A DNA stretch of 37,148 nucleotides from Irineochytrium annulatum (lineage: Eukaryota > Chytridiomycota > Chytridiomycetes > Chytridiales > Chytridiaceae): the NCBI GenBank assembly GCA_027600665.1, contig JADGJL010000149.1, positions 1 to 37,148 of the forward strand, read 5' to 3'. The position numbers were made by a program, and so were the translations under genes. Position 1 is the first letter of the stretch. Every line of letters starts with the position of its first letter. Shown in pieces: positions 21,753 through 31,603 of the stretch. Under the pieces are notes generated by a model, which saw only the letters and a program-made list of their open reading frames with translations, did no database searches and was not told the DNA's origin.

Positions 21753-23665
21753 TCATAATGCAGCTTCTTCAAAAGCATTAAAAGCGGTCGTGGCTGCCTC
21801 TTTCTCCGCGCGAAAACTCTTCAAAAATGCCGCTAACAGCCTCCAGCTGCGTTGATCACCCATAGTCGTAAAGCTGAAAGAAATAATATCAGTATGGCAC
21901 CGAAGGCCAAGATAGTATTGAACACTTACCCCATAGAGTTTGGAACGTAACTAAAACTGATGTTCAGCTCCTGGTTCCAGTAGACGAGACTGCCGCCGGC
22001 CCCGCCCCAACCCACCCATTCCACGTCCATACAACAAGGAAACCTGACACCATGCCCAAATCCTCCCCTTGTGAACGTAACGTTCCTCCCCACGACGACG
22101 TCCCAGAGCCTATCCAACGGCTGCATGGCTGCATCCGCCGTCTCCTCCGAAATCAACCTCACGCCCTCCAGCTCGCCCCTGTTGAGCAACAGCGCAGCGA
22201 ACCTGCCAAGGCTCCGCGCGTTCGAAATCCCGCCAAAGCTCGACCCCTCGCTGTACCACAGCTCTCTCCTATTGTAGCTCAACGGGAAGAATGGCATGCG
22301 TGGGAAATCCTGCGGCGCCGAAGCCCTGAGGGCCTTGTGCGCAATCGAGAGCGGGTTCATGAGCATGTTCCTCATCACGGGCGTAGGCGGGTGGTCCTGG
22401 AGGAAGTTGGGCGTGACGAGGCGGATGAAACCAGGGACCTTCATAGGGTCTGCGAGCGGGCAGACGCGAGGCTCTAGGTCCTCGGGAAGGCCGACGTAGA
22501 ACTCGAGGTCGAGGAGAGGCATAATCTCGTGGAGGAGAATCTGGCCAATAGTGCGGCCTTTCGGGTGGACACGTCGTATTATCTCATTAAGGTACCAACC
22601 TCGCGTGATGCCGGCGTATCCTTGGACGCGCTGGCCCTCAAAGTTGTGAGGTTGGCTTGCGAGCAGATCCGACATCACGTCGAGGTCGGAGATGTCGCTG
22701 GCGGACGGAGGCCGCTTCAGGTAGGTAACACCCGCCCTGTGGCCTAGGAGATCTGAAAGGGTCACGTTCTCCTTCTTCTTGACGCCAAACTCCGGCCAGT
22801 AAGTCGAAATCCGCTCCGTGTAGTTCAGAAGGCCCCTGTCGACCAAGTGAGCTATAACAAGGCCTTCCTAAACGAGAATCCGGTTGTTCAGCGTCCGGCC
22901 AGCACGAGGACGCCGATTCAAAAATAAACCCACCACCACTTTCGAGCTCGAAAACACGACCTGCAACGTCTCAGGCGTGTAAAGCCGCCGCCAGTTCCTG
23001 TCATGGTACCCGCCCCAAATGTCGACCACCTTCTCGGTCCCCACATATGCCGTGAATCCGGCGCCGACCTCCCACCCGGCCTCAAAGTTCTCCGAGAACG
23101 CCTCCATTACGGTCTCGTACCCGGGCTTCACGTGGCCATCAACCGGCCATATTGGGCAACCGACGTGGAAGAGGTTGCAGATCAGCGGCGCGCGCGGCTT
23201 GCCCGTCCAAAGCTTATAGTAAACCGCGAGGAAGAGGGAGAAGGAGAAGCAGATGCTAAGCTTAAAGGAACGCGTCAGCCGTGGGATGCATGAATTCGGG
23301 ACACGCGATCGCGATCGCGATGATCGTGACGGCGCGCGCTTCGGGGACGACGGGGTACCGCGCGTCTTAGCGGCGCGTCCGCGGCTCGATCGGGATGCGG
23401 TAGATGGAGACGATGGGGAGGTCGGGGAGGTCGGGGAGATCGGCGAAGAGTAGCTGATCTGCGTTGATGTCGAGGTCGAGTTCGTGGGGCCGCGCGATGA
23501 TGGGCGCCTCGTGAGCAGAGCCCTTAGGCTGAACTTAAAGTTGGACGGCGACCAAGAGGATGACGGATGGGAGACGGAGGCGGCATCAGCTCTCTCGTCC
23601 ATCGACAGCTCTAACACCGGCGTGGCGCCCGACACGGAGGCCGCGGCGGCGATCAGGTCGTCCAT
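21753..23665 (-). CDS. Membrane-anchored serine beta-lactamase-like protein (LACTB/EstB family)
   Basis: Three exons (23665-22934, 22867-21930, 21873-21753) give 596 aa. A Ser/Thr/Pro/Arg-rich N-terminal tail of about 130 residues precedes one hydrophobic helix at about 132-152 (FKLSICFSFSLFLAVYYKLW), probably a type II anchor. The rest is a class C beta-lactamase-like fold. It has the SxxK active-site motif SSSK at 239-242 immediately before the first intron, then LVDRGLLNYTERISTYWPEF and LLGHRAGVTYL. GWYLNEIIRRVHPKG carries the region of the second motif, and VGWGGAGGSLVYW matches the terminal H/WxG block. Family members act as esterases or peptidases, and eukaryotic LACTB proteins are not antibiotic-resistance enzymes. 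The substrate here is unknown. The start is the first ATG in frame; a longer open frame upstream has none. Confidence 0.88.
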
Positions 23666-24291
23666 CGACTGAAGGTGCTGTCCGGAGGTGCTGTCCGGAG
23701 GTGTGCGTCGAGGGTGCGATGGCCCCGCAACACTGAAAATTGCTGTTTTGGGGTTTGTGTGAAAAAGCAACGAGATATGGTGGAATGAGGGCTGCTCATC
23801 AAGATGCTCAATCGCTTTTCCCGATTATCTTCGTCTGATAATGCCGTGTGCTCCACGCGCGTCCATTTATATTAGCTTTGCTATTTATGTAGTTAACGAA
23901 GCAATCGGACAACCATTTACCCGGGCTATACCACCATTGCTACTACTGCCTTCAGCGCCAACGAGAAAAAAAAAGCCGTTAATAAATAGTAACCGGCTTT
24001 TGCTACATTCCTCGCGATTGAACGTGCGTTGTTGGTTGATGTTCGCAGCTTGCAAATATTCTTGAGCTCACTACTCGCTGCCCCTATCAGCTTGCGAAGT
24101 CTTTTTCGCCCTTCACCAGATCTGCACAATCGAGCGACAACCGCGTTCCAAGGTCGTGAGAGAGCCAACTCATCATCATCATCGCGAGCGTCGAGACACG
24201 AACGAACATCAACAAGCCCACCCGACCGCCTTCCGAACGTAAACCACATCGCCCGCCAGCACCAACCTCTTAGAGCGAAAAGCCCGTGCCC
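23666..24291. promoter_or_regulatory. Shared upstream region of two divergent genes
   Basis: About 626 bp between the lactamase-like gene (minus) and the zinc-finger gene (plus). It contains a short direct repeat near 23673 and a CAT/ATC-rich stretch near 24170. No gene or RNA is seen. Confidence 0.45.
23673..23703. repeat. Tandem 13-bp repeat
   Basis: Two exact copies of AGGTGCTGTCCGG (23673-23685 and 23686-23698) plus five bases of a third. They sit 8 bp upstream of the lactamase-like gene's start codon, so in its 5' leader. Confidence 0.7.
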
Positions 24292-25892
24292 ATGTCCACA
24301 GCAGCTCCCATACCACCATTGGCCTCGGCCACCACCTTTTCTGTTCTCCCGGGGCCATTCGATCTCGAGAACCTCCTGGTGGACGTCAAGCCTACCGTCA
24401 ACAGCCCCTGTCGAGCATCTCCTACGGATGAGGAGCTGCGCTCCCCTGTGAGCGCCACTAGCGCGGACGACGGCGCTGGCAGCTCACCAATGTCCGCTGC
24501 CGGCGCCTGCAGCTCGGCCGTGGGGTCGACCGCGATGGGGCATGCTGACCTGAGGAATTTGACACCTGCCTTGCTCTCGAAGTCATGGGATAACTACGAC
24601 TTCGATGACAGTGTGACGGAGGTGAGCAAACTCCATCATTATTAATTACTATATTTTCTTCTGCATGTGCTAATCCAGGTCATATTCAGCCTATGAAAAA
24701 ACAAATTGAACTTCACCGCGATCTCATGGATGCAATTCAATCTGAGCGACCCTACGCTGGAGAGAGCGGCAACACCTTCCTGACGCTGCCGGTAACGGCT
24801 CAGCTTATGCACCTCGACTCCAGCGCGCCGACACCGATTCTGACGCCATACACCAACCCGCCCTCGCCCGTAACGGGGCCTAGACTGAAGCGGAAGGCGC
24901 GATCGGGCGATGACGAAAACAATGCTGACTCGTCTTCGATTGGCGGTGATGAGCGCGCTGGCATGGCGGTCGATGCCAAATACGACACCTTTCCCTACGT
25001 CATCAACAACATCGACAATAATCTGCAACGGGAGGGTCGTCTCGCCTTGCAAGTTGCCACCGCGATTCATACCGCTACATCAAGCTTCACCCAATCCGCC
25101 TCCATCTACATCGATCATCCAACGTGTGGCGTCACGGCTGGCACCTCGTTGCGAATTCCTCCGGAACAACTTATTCTCCCGGGACTCCCGCACCAGGTCG
25201 TTTTAGAGGCTCCGAAGCCGTCGCCGGTTCAAGACGAACATGGCATACCGTCGCCCGAAGCTGATGCGCCGAGGAAGAAGAGGTCGTACACACGGAGAAA
25301 CCCCGCTACTTCTACGAAGCGACGTAAGGCCGTCACTGAGCAAGATCCTATTCCGGCCGCGACATCTTTATCCGACGCGTCCGACGCAACGCCAACTCGG
25401 CCCGCCAAGCTGCCCCGCATCTCAACCATATCACCAAACACCGCTCCCGATGACGACGCCTCCGCGGCGGCGGCCCTGTTGAAGCTCGCCAACGCGCTCA
25501 CTCCTTCTTCCCCGACTACCCCGACCACAGCCCCCGCCTCCGCTCCTCTGCGCCGTGCGTCGCACACTCCAAAGATCATGGCCCACCTCGACTCGTGCGC
25601 CGCGCCGATCCCCTCCGATGACGCAGAGGAGAAGGCCTGGCTCCAGCAGCAGGAGGTTCTGATTGAGACTATCTCGCCGCCGCCGCCCGACGGGAGGAAG
25701 TTCCGCTGCCACCTCTGCATGATGACGGCCGCGAGGCGGTACAACATCTTCACGCACCTCAAGACGCATATGGAGGGCGTCCGCAAGAGGAAATACGGTT
25801 GCAGGGAGTGTGGGAAGAGTTTCTTTCGGTTCTATGAGCTTGAGAGGCATTGGGAAAGGAAAAAGCATTATGGAATTCTGGGGACGAATTGA
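24292..25892 (+). CDS. C2H2 zinc-finger protein, probable transcription factor
   Basis: Two exons (24292-24621, 24690-25892) give 510 aa. The acceptor at 24689 (CATATTCAG) keeps phase; an earlier AG at 24678 does not. Most of the protein is Ser/Pro/Ala-rich and looks unstructured, with basic patches that could be nuclear import signals (RLKRKARSGD, RKKRSYTRRN, STKRRKA). The last 65 residues hold two C2H2 fingers. The first is CHLC...HLKTH from about residue 449. The second, CRECGKSFFRFYELERHWER with a final His five residues on, has unusual H-x5-H spacing. Family knowledge suggests DNA binding in the nucleus; the target cannot be told. The first exon also contains FDLENLLVDVKP, a plausible acidic/hydrophobic activation motif. 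Confidence 0.82.
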
Positions 25893-26446
25893 AAAGAGCA
25901 CATTCCCGGAGAGAGATCGGGACTTATCTATGCGGTTTGCCGTTAAAGCGGTACGGACGCAGTTGGTCGGGTATGGGAAGAAAAGGACGCGAAGGCGCGC
26001 GATAGTACCAAGGACCTGCCTAAGCGCAGCTTTTTTCTTGTCTGCATTTTGTTACCGCTGTAACATGGAACTTTCAGTACTATCTCCGTTACTTTCTTCG
26101 CGTTTGTCCAATAATCTTTTTTTACTTCCGCGTTGCATTCTCTTTCACGCATTGCCCGCTCGTCACAAGCAAGCACTGTTCACCACGACTTGTTCAGATT
26201 ATTTCACTATACATGACCTCATTCGTGATTACTAAAATAAAGCTAAGAGATTGGGGTAATTTTATGTTACAGATTAGTGATAACACTAGACGAGGGTGGC
26301 TTGGCCACGCGTCAATTCGGAGATCCATCATCAGCACCAGTCGGCGACTCCATTCCACCCACGCACACGCGATTCTGGACCGGCGATACCTATCGATTCG
26401 GCATTCGCACTCGCCAGCCCGGTTGCGGGTTTGCGCGACTTGAGGG
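25893..26446. other. Intergenic region, no gene seen
   Basis: About 550 bp between two plus-strand genes. It holds the 3' flank of the zinc-finger gene and the promoter/leader of the SET-domain gene. Open frames here are short, and splicing does not connect them to the downstream start. Confidence 0.45.
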
Positions 26447-29400
26447 ATGGCGCCGACCGCTCGAAAATCGTCCGCTCCGGATAACTGGGCTGGCACCGAT
26501 GAGCAGCTCGCCGAGTGGAGACGGAGCGAGGGCACGGCGCAGGGTACGCTGGATAAGCATCGACAGAACGAGGAGAATGAGCGCCGGGGGAAGCCGCCCT
26601 TCGGTTCGGACGGACAGCTTCGCCCCAATCTGTCGCTTCTTGCGCGTAATTTGTACGCTACAACCACCGTGAGTGGGTTTGACGTCAGCTGCTTCTATGG
26701 CTCTCATGGACTGCCATTATTAAGATCAGGTGGCTGGAGCAGTTTGCGAAGAAACACGATGATGTCCGGCAGAGTGACATGGACAGGTACCACATCAACA
26801 ACAAGGCGGAGACCCCTGACCCCGTTACGTGCGACTACGTCCAGGTGGACCGGGATGGAAACGACGGGCCGATCGAGCGATTGCAGTCATGGCAGGCCGT
26901 CGCAGATGTGCGTGTGCGGTTAATTGCGAGCTATTTATTCGCATTCTCTTTGCTTGGCTTTTGGATAAAACTTACGCTCTTGTTGCTCAGAAAATGATCC
27001 TACACGTGTTCGGCACCGTCGACCGGAAGGAGATCCCTGCCCGCATCCACTCTGACCATAGGGTTTTCAAGATAGCCAAGGTCGTCGAGCAGGTCGATCT
27101 TGTGGACGACCCACGCGGCGTTACGAAGACGGTGAGACAAAGCGGGTTCCTACATTGAGGTAGAGCCTTATACTATGGTCGCGCAGGTGAAAGCGAAGTC
27201 GACGATACGGAGGGGTCAGATAATCGGCCTCTATGAAGGACACCTGGAGTTTCAGCGCGAGTTGACTATCCGGTCGAACATCTTCAACGAGTTGGAGGGT
27301 CAATTTAAAGTACGTTTCAGTTTAAAGTGATCTCAGATGTTCGCGTTAAAATATCGTGTAGTCGTTCGAGGCCGAGTCGCTAGGGACGTACCATCCTGTT
27401 AGCAAGCGGCTCGTGCGAGAGCTCGGAACTGCGAATTTTCCACTCCACCACGGCTTCCTCACCGATACGCTCGCGATCGACGGGTCCAAGGCGACGGGCT
27501 ACTACTCCTGGGTGCCGGAGGTCAACGACGGGGTGCACGACCCCTTTAACCGTCATTGGAAGGAGATGGATCCTTTGAGCAAACCGCCGAACGTCAACAC
27601 GTGCGAGGTTCGGATTATGGGGTGGTATGTGGTTTCCCACATCACTTGTTGTTTCGCTTGCTGCTTTGGTGATCTTGTTGTTTTGGTGATCTCGTGTCTC
27701 ATCGGGTTCTATTATCCTCTAGGCCTTACTTCTTCATGATCGCTATCGACGAGATTAAAGTAGGAGAAGAATTATTTATGAGCTACGGGAAGAATTTTTG
27801 GGGGCCAATACAGTGAGTTCGTTTTGGAAGAATTTATTTTGTAAACGCGGTGCTAACACACACTCAGAAAGCTCACGGAGAACAAACGCCTCATCTACGA
27901 GTTCTTAACACCGATCCGCAACGTCGTCGACGATTATAAATCGAACGTGCCCCAGCAACTCGACGCTGCCGTGGCCGAGCTGCGGACCATCAGTACGACA
28001 TTAAAGGAGCTGCGTGAATTGACGGCAGCGGCGAAGTCGGCGGACGCGGAGGTTGGTCGGGACGGCGAGCGCTGGGGCCGTCTGCGCTCGTGCTTTGAAA
28101 AGACAATGGAGTATATAGATCGGATCGGCAGGATTGACTGCCAACGTTCGTTCGTGGGGCCGATCCTTACGGACACGCCGAACGTCATCCGTCACGTCGC
28201 AGACGACATCCGGGCTTTGGAAGAGTGGCGAAAAGCGGCTAAGTTTCTTGAAGACGACATTACGCAGGCCGGGGACGAAGCCGCGTGGGCGGCCTTTTGT
28301 GGCGATTGTCGAAAGGATCGCGGGGCGTTGGCAAATGGCGACGGGGATTCGGAGCAGGAGGACGAGCCCGACGGCCCGGAGAGGCGGGAGGATGTCGCGG
28401 GGGTGGGAATGAATGGGGTGACGGTGCGCGAGGAGGAGAATGATGACGGGGACGTGGCGCCTGAGAATTTCAGCCGACCGCGGTTCGAGTCCAAGGCCGT
28501 CGGGTCGGCGCGGCGAGACGTTCCGGACCGGCGGGCATCGGGGCCATCGTCAATGGACAGCGGTGGTGTTGCTGCGCCTAATCTCCGAGGGAACATCGTT
28601 AACCCCCGGCGCAGCAGCAGGGCAGCATCGCCAGCCCAGTCGGCTGTAGAGGGGAGCCTTGAGGATAAGGGTTTTGGGGACACGCTGGAGAGGATTGTTG
28701 AAATGGCGGACGTCACGGAAGGACTTGCAAGGGATTTCGATGAGGAGTCGTTGCTTGCGGAGAGCGATTTTTCTGACGTACCATCTGAGTTATTGCGAGG
28801 GGGAATGCCGAATCCGTCGCCGGCGGAGGGGGAAGGGGATGAGGTGGGGGTGTCAGAGGATGACTTAAAGCGCAAGGTATGTATGAAATTTGACGCGCTG
28901 CCCCCAGGTAATAACAATGTTGTTACGAAGGTCGGCGACGATGCGAAGGTTGCCGAGCCGAGCTTGAAGAAGCGATGCCGGCGGCCATCGAGTAGCTCCG
29001 ACATGTCTGTCGATTCAGAACAAGACGACGCACGGATGGCCAACACAATCCCTGCGAACGAAGTTCGCAATAGTCACTCGCCTGAATGTGAGGATCCCCA
29101 ACAGCGACTGCCGTTTCCTCGCGTGTCCCCGATCCCACCTCTCTCAATACCGCCGAAACAACACCCAGCTCTCCCGCGTCCCTCTCCCTCTCCATCAGCG
29201 AAAGCGCCTGCCACTGCCACTATCCCTCCGCCCGCGGCGAATCCCCGCGAGGCCAACCCACCTCTACCTCTCGCGGCTAATCCGCCGGGCGTGGCGCTAA
29301 TCACCGCCGAGACCCGCTCTCCGCCCGCAAACGGCCGCGCGACGAATCTTCCCGTCGCGGCCGTCGGTCCCTCCGCGGCCGTCCGATTAATCACGACGCC

Positions 29401-30445
29401 GAGCGCAGTTCAAACCCGGTCTCTGACCTCGAACGAGTGTCATATCATGCCCCCGAAGGCGAACCACCTTCTCCCCACCGCCCGACCGACGCCGGCGCCT
29501 ATTACTGCTAAATCCACGCCTCCGTCCGCGAACAGCCACGCATCGAACGCATCTCCAGCCGCTGCGGTTCAACGACCGATCTCAGCCTCTAGGACCGCTC
29601 CAGCCCGCCCTTCGCCGGGGGCCGCCCACGCATTGCCAACAATCAACCCTACTTCCGCAGATCGATCGACCGCGACACTAGCCTCCGGTCATGCCCGGCC
29701 TCCGCCCTTGGATGGTCGCGCCACGAGTTCACGAAACTCAGGAAACCGACCGACCGCTGCGCCAGCCAACGCTGAAGCACGGCCTCCGCCCTCAGCGGCC
29801 AACCTAATTCCCGCAAGCCAACCAACCGCTGCGCCAGCTACCGCGCAAGGCCGGCCGCTGCCATCGGATGGTCGGGCCACGAACCCAGCCCCCTTGGCAA
29901 ACCGACCAACCCCTGCGCCAGCCACCGTTCAAGCTCGGCGTCCGCCCCCAGCGGCCAACATAAATCCCGCGAGACAACCGACCTCTGCGTTAGCCACCGC
30001 GCAAGACCAGCCGATGCCATCGGATGGTCGCGCCACGAACCCAGCACCCTTAGCGAGCCGACCGACCGCGGCGCCAGCCACCGTTCAAGCAGTCCTGGAT
30101 GGTCGCACCACGAAGCTAGCGCCCTCGGTAAACCGACCGCTTATGGCGAACGTGCCATTGCAGCTTCCCTCGGCATCGCAACCGCGGTTCCCGGCGGTAC
30201 AGGCAACTGCGAACCGGAAAGGCGTCGGCGCCCCTCGACCCACAGTGGCCGCCCCGGCCTGGGCGGCCTCCGGTGGAAGCATCGGCTCCTCATCGATAGG
30301 TTTCTCAGCGCGCCCTCGTGAGCCGATGGCGCAGACGACGGTGATTGCGCAGGTGAGGCAAGCGCCGATACGGTCTTTGGGCGAGGTGATCGACCTCACT
30401 GGGGACGACAATGGGGATGCTGACGTAACGATCATTATCGATTAG
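26447..30445 (+). CDS. Divergent SET-domain protein with long Pro/Ala-rich repetitive tail
   Basis: Seven exons (26447-26668, 26725-26907, 26991-27131, 27187-27309, 27362-27624, 27723-27812, 27868-30445) give 1199 aa, all in phase. Residues about 180-340 resemble a SET domain: TIRRGQIIGLYEGHLEF at its start, and NVNTCEVRIMGW followed by IAIDEIKVGEELFMSYGKNF at its end, which fits the usual C-terminal GEEL..(D/S)Y block. The usual N-H-S-C tetrad before it is not seen (DPLSKPPN in its place), so methyltransferase activity is uncertain. After a helical linker comes a long region rich in Pro, Ala, Asn, Arg and Ser, with acidic stretches and a tandem repeat, ending in an acidic VIDLTGDDNGDADVTIIID. 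That VIDLTGDD pattern resembles a SUMO-interacting motif. Likely nuclear or chromatin role, by inference. Confidence 0.75.
29705..30115 (+). repeat. Degenerate 156-nt tandem repeat within the SET-protein tail
   Basis: The DNA word GATGGTCG recurs at 29711, 29867 and 30023, spacing exactly 156 nt (52 codons), and again at 30098 after 75 nt. Each unit encodes a (S)DGRAT segment followed by Asn-Arg-Pro-Thr and Ala/Pro-rich text such as PAPATVQA. The copies have diverged by point changes, with the last unit truncated. Confidence 0.85.
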
Positions 30446-31151
30446 GGGCACGGTAGAGGACAGTAGGGTGGACGAGGACGGTTGGTCGGGCGGGATTTAC
30501 CGGGATCGTGGCAGGATCATGTTAGGATCGTGTGAGGTGATGACGGAGATGGATTAAGTGGGCAGCGTTTTAAGCGAGGTGATGATCGATATACGGAGGA
30601 GCTTGGGCAGGTGGGCGGACGAGACTGGGCTGCATGAGCGTTTGAGTCTTGAGTTCTTTTCTAGGTTTGCTGACCCCTGAACCAGTATTCAATCTAAATT
30701 GTAAATTGGCAGTGATGTTACTGGATACCTTTGGGCTTAATATAGCGGCAATTTTTTGATTTGTTTTTCTGGTTTGGCTATTTGAGCGAGTATCGTACAC
30801 ACCCTCTCTTACGCGATGCAGAGAAGTGCAGCGAGCCCCGAGGTCCGCTTCAACACCTGGGCGTTCACGTCGGGCGGAACATGAATGAAAGGGGCATCTT
30901 TTAGATGAAGAAAAGATGGCGGACAGAGTGAAAGGGAGGATACCGGACAACTCCCGAAAAAAGCTCGGCCTCCATTGACATCTCGATTTTAATTTTTGTT
31001 GCGAAGACCTCCAGCGTGTATCGGGTTCCGGTATTGGTCGCGCATAGGGACCAGGTCCTACTGGCTAGTAAGATACTAGAATACTACAAAGTTAGAGACT
31101 TACCTCATCCTCATCATCTTCTTCGTAAAATCCAGCAACCCCTGCTTGACG
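30446..31151. other. Intergenic region
   Basis: About 700 bp after the SET-protein stop. It contains an AT-rich part around 30650-30790 and no coding frame with convincing splice continuity. I see no tRNA or other RNA gene. Confidence 0.45.
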
Positions 31152-31262
31152 ATGGCGTCCGGTCTGCAGAGCGTTCACGGCGCCAACGACGGGATCCTGA
31201 GGCTAACACGACAACGTCCCCGAGGCCGCCTCGGGGACGTTGTTGTGTTTCTTCGTGACTAG
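31152..31262 (+). other. Short ORF of 36 codons upstream of the kinesin gene
   Basis: ATG at 31152, TAG at 31260-31262; product begins MASGLQSVHGANDGILRLTR. It contains the 31205-31249 hairpin. It could be an upstream ORF in the kinesin leader, a first exon of a small gene spliced to sequence after 31376, or chance. An in-phase donor and the T-rich acceptor at 31375-31376 would join it to FPSDSAPETEETES. Confidence 0.25.
31205..31249. repeat. 22-bp near-perfect hairpin with 1-nt centre
   Basis: Left arm 31211-31226 (ACAACGTCCCCGAGGC) and right arm 31228-31243 are exact reverse complements around a single C. Six further outer pairs, one of them G-T, extend the stem to 31205-31249. It is GC-rich and the strongest inverted repeat I noticed in the window. 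Confidence 0.85.
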
Positions 31263-31422
31263 CAAAATGTTTGCTTCTTTCGCCAAAAGGACAAGCATTC
31301 CTGCAATGGAGGTCGGCGGGTGCCGCTTGTAGAGGGGGATCCTTTTGTTAATGTTTTGTTCGCGTATTTTTTTTAGTTCCCATCAGATTCTGCGCCCGAG
31401 ACGGAGGAAACTGAATCCTATG

Positions 31423-31485
31423 GTATGGTTGGAGTAGCAATTTTGGTGCAGCAAAATCTAGTACACAAAAAATACCAACTATCAG
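31423..31485 (+). other. Candidate intron in the kinesin upstream region
   Basis: GTATGG donor, a CCAAC branch-like sequence and a CTATCAG acceptor enclose 63 nt with typical intron composition. An acceptor preceded by a T tract also lies at 31375-31376. Both suggest a spliced leader, or an extra small gene, ahead of the kinesin ATG at 31604. Confidence 0.4.
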
Positions 31486-31603
31486 TATCGGACGAAGAGA
31501 GTCGGATCGAGTTGACGATCTTCACCTCCTGCTGCCAGGCCGCACCCGCCGAACTAGCACAGAGGACGAGGTCTCGGGGTGTCGAGTCACGGTCGGCCCG
31601 GTT

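Noticed and set aside
23305..23325. Repeated GCGATCGC-like words as a regulatory array
   Set aside because: They lie in the coding sequence of the lactamase-like protein's Arg/Ser-rich tail, and codon repetition explains them.
31205..31249. Rho-independent terminator
   Set aside because: The stem resembles one, but the surrounding genes are fungal with introns, so a bacterial terminator is not expected.
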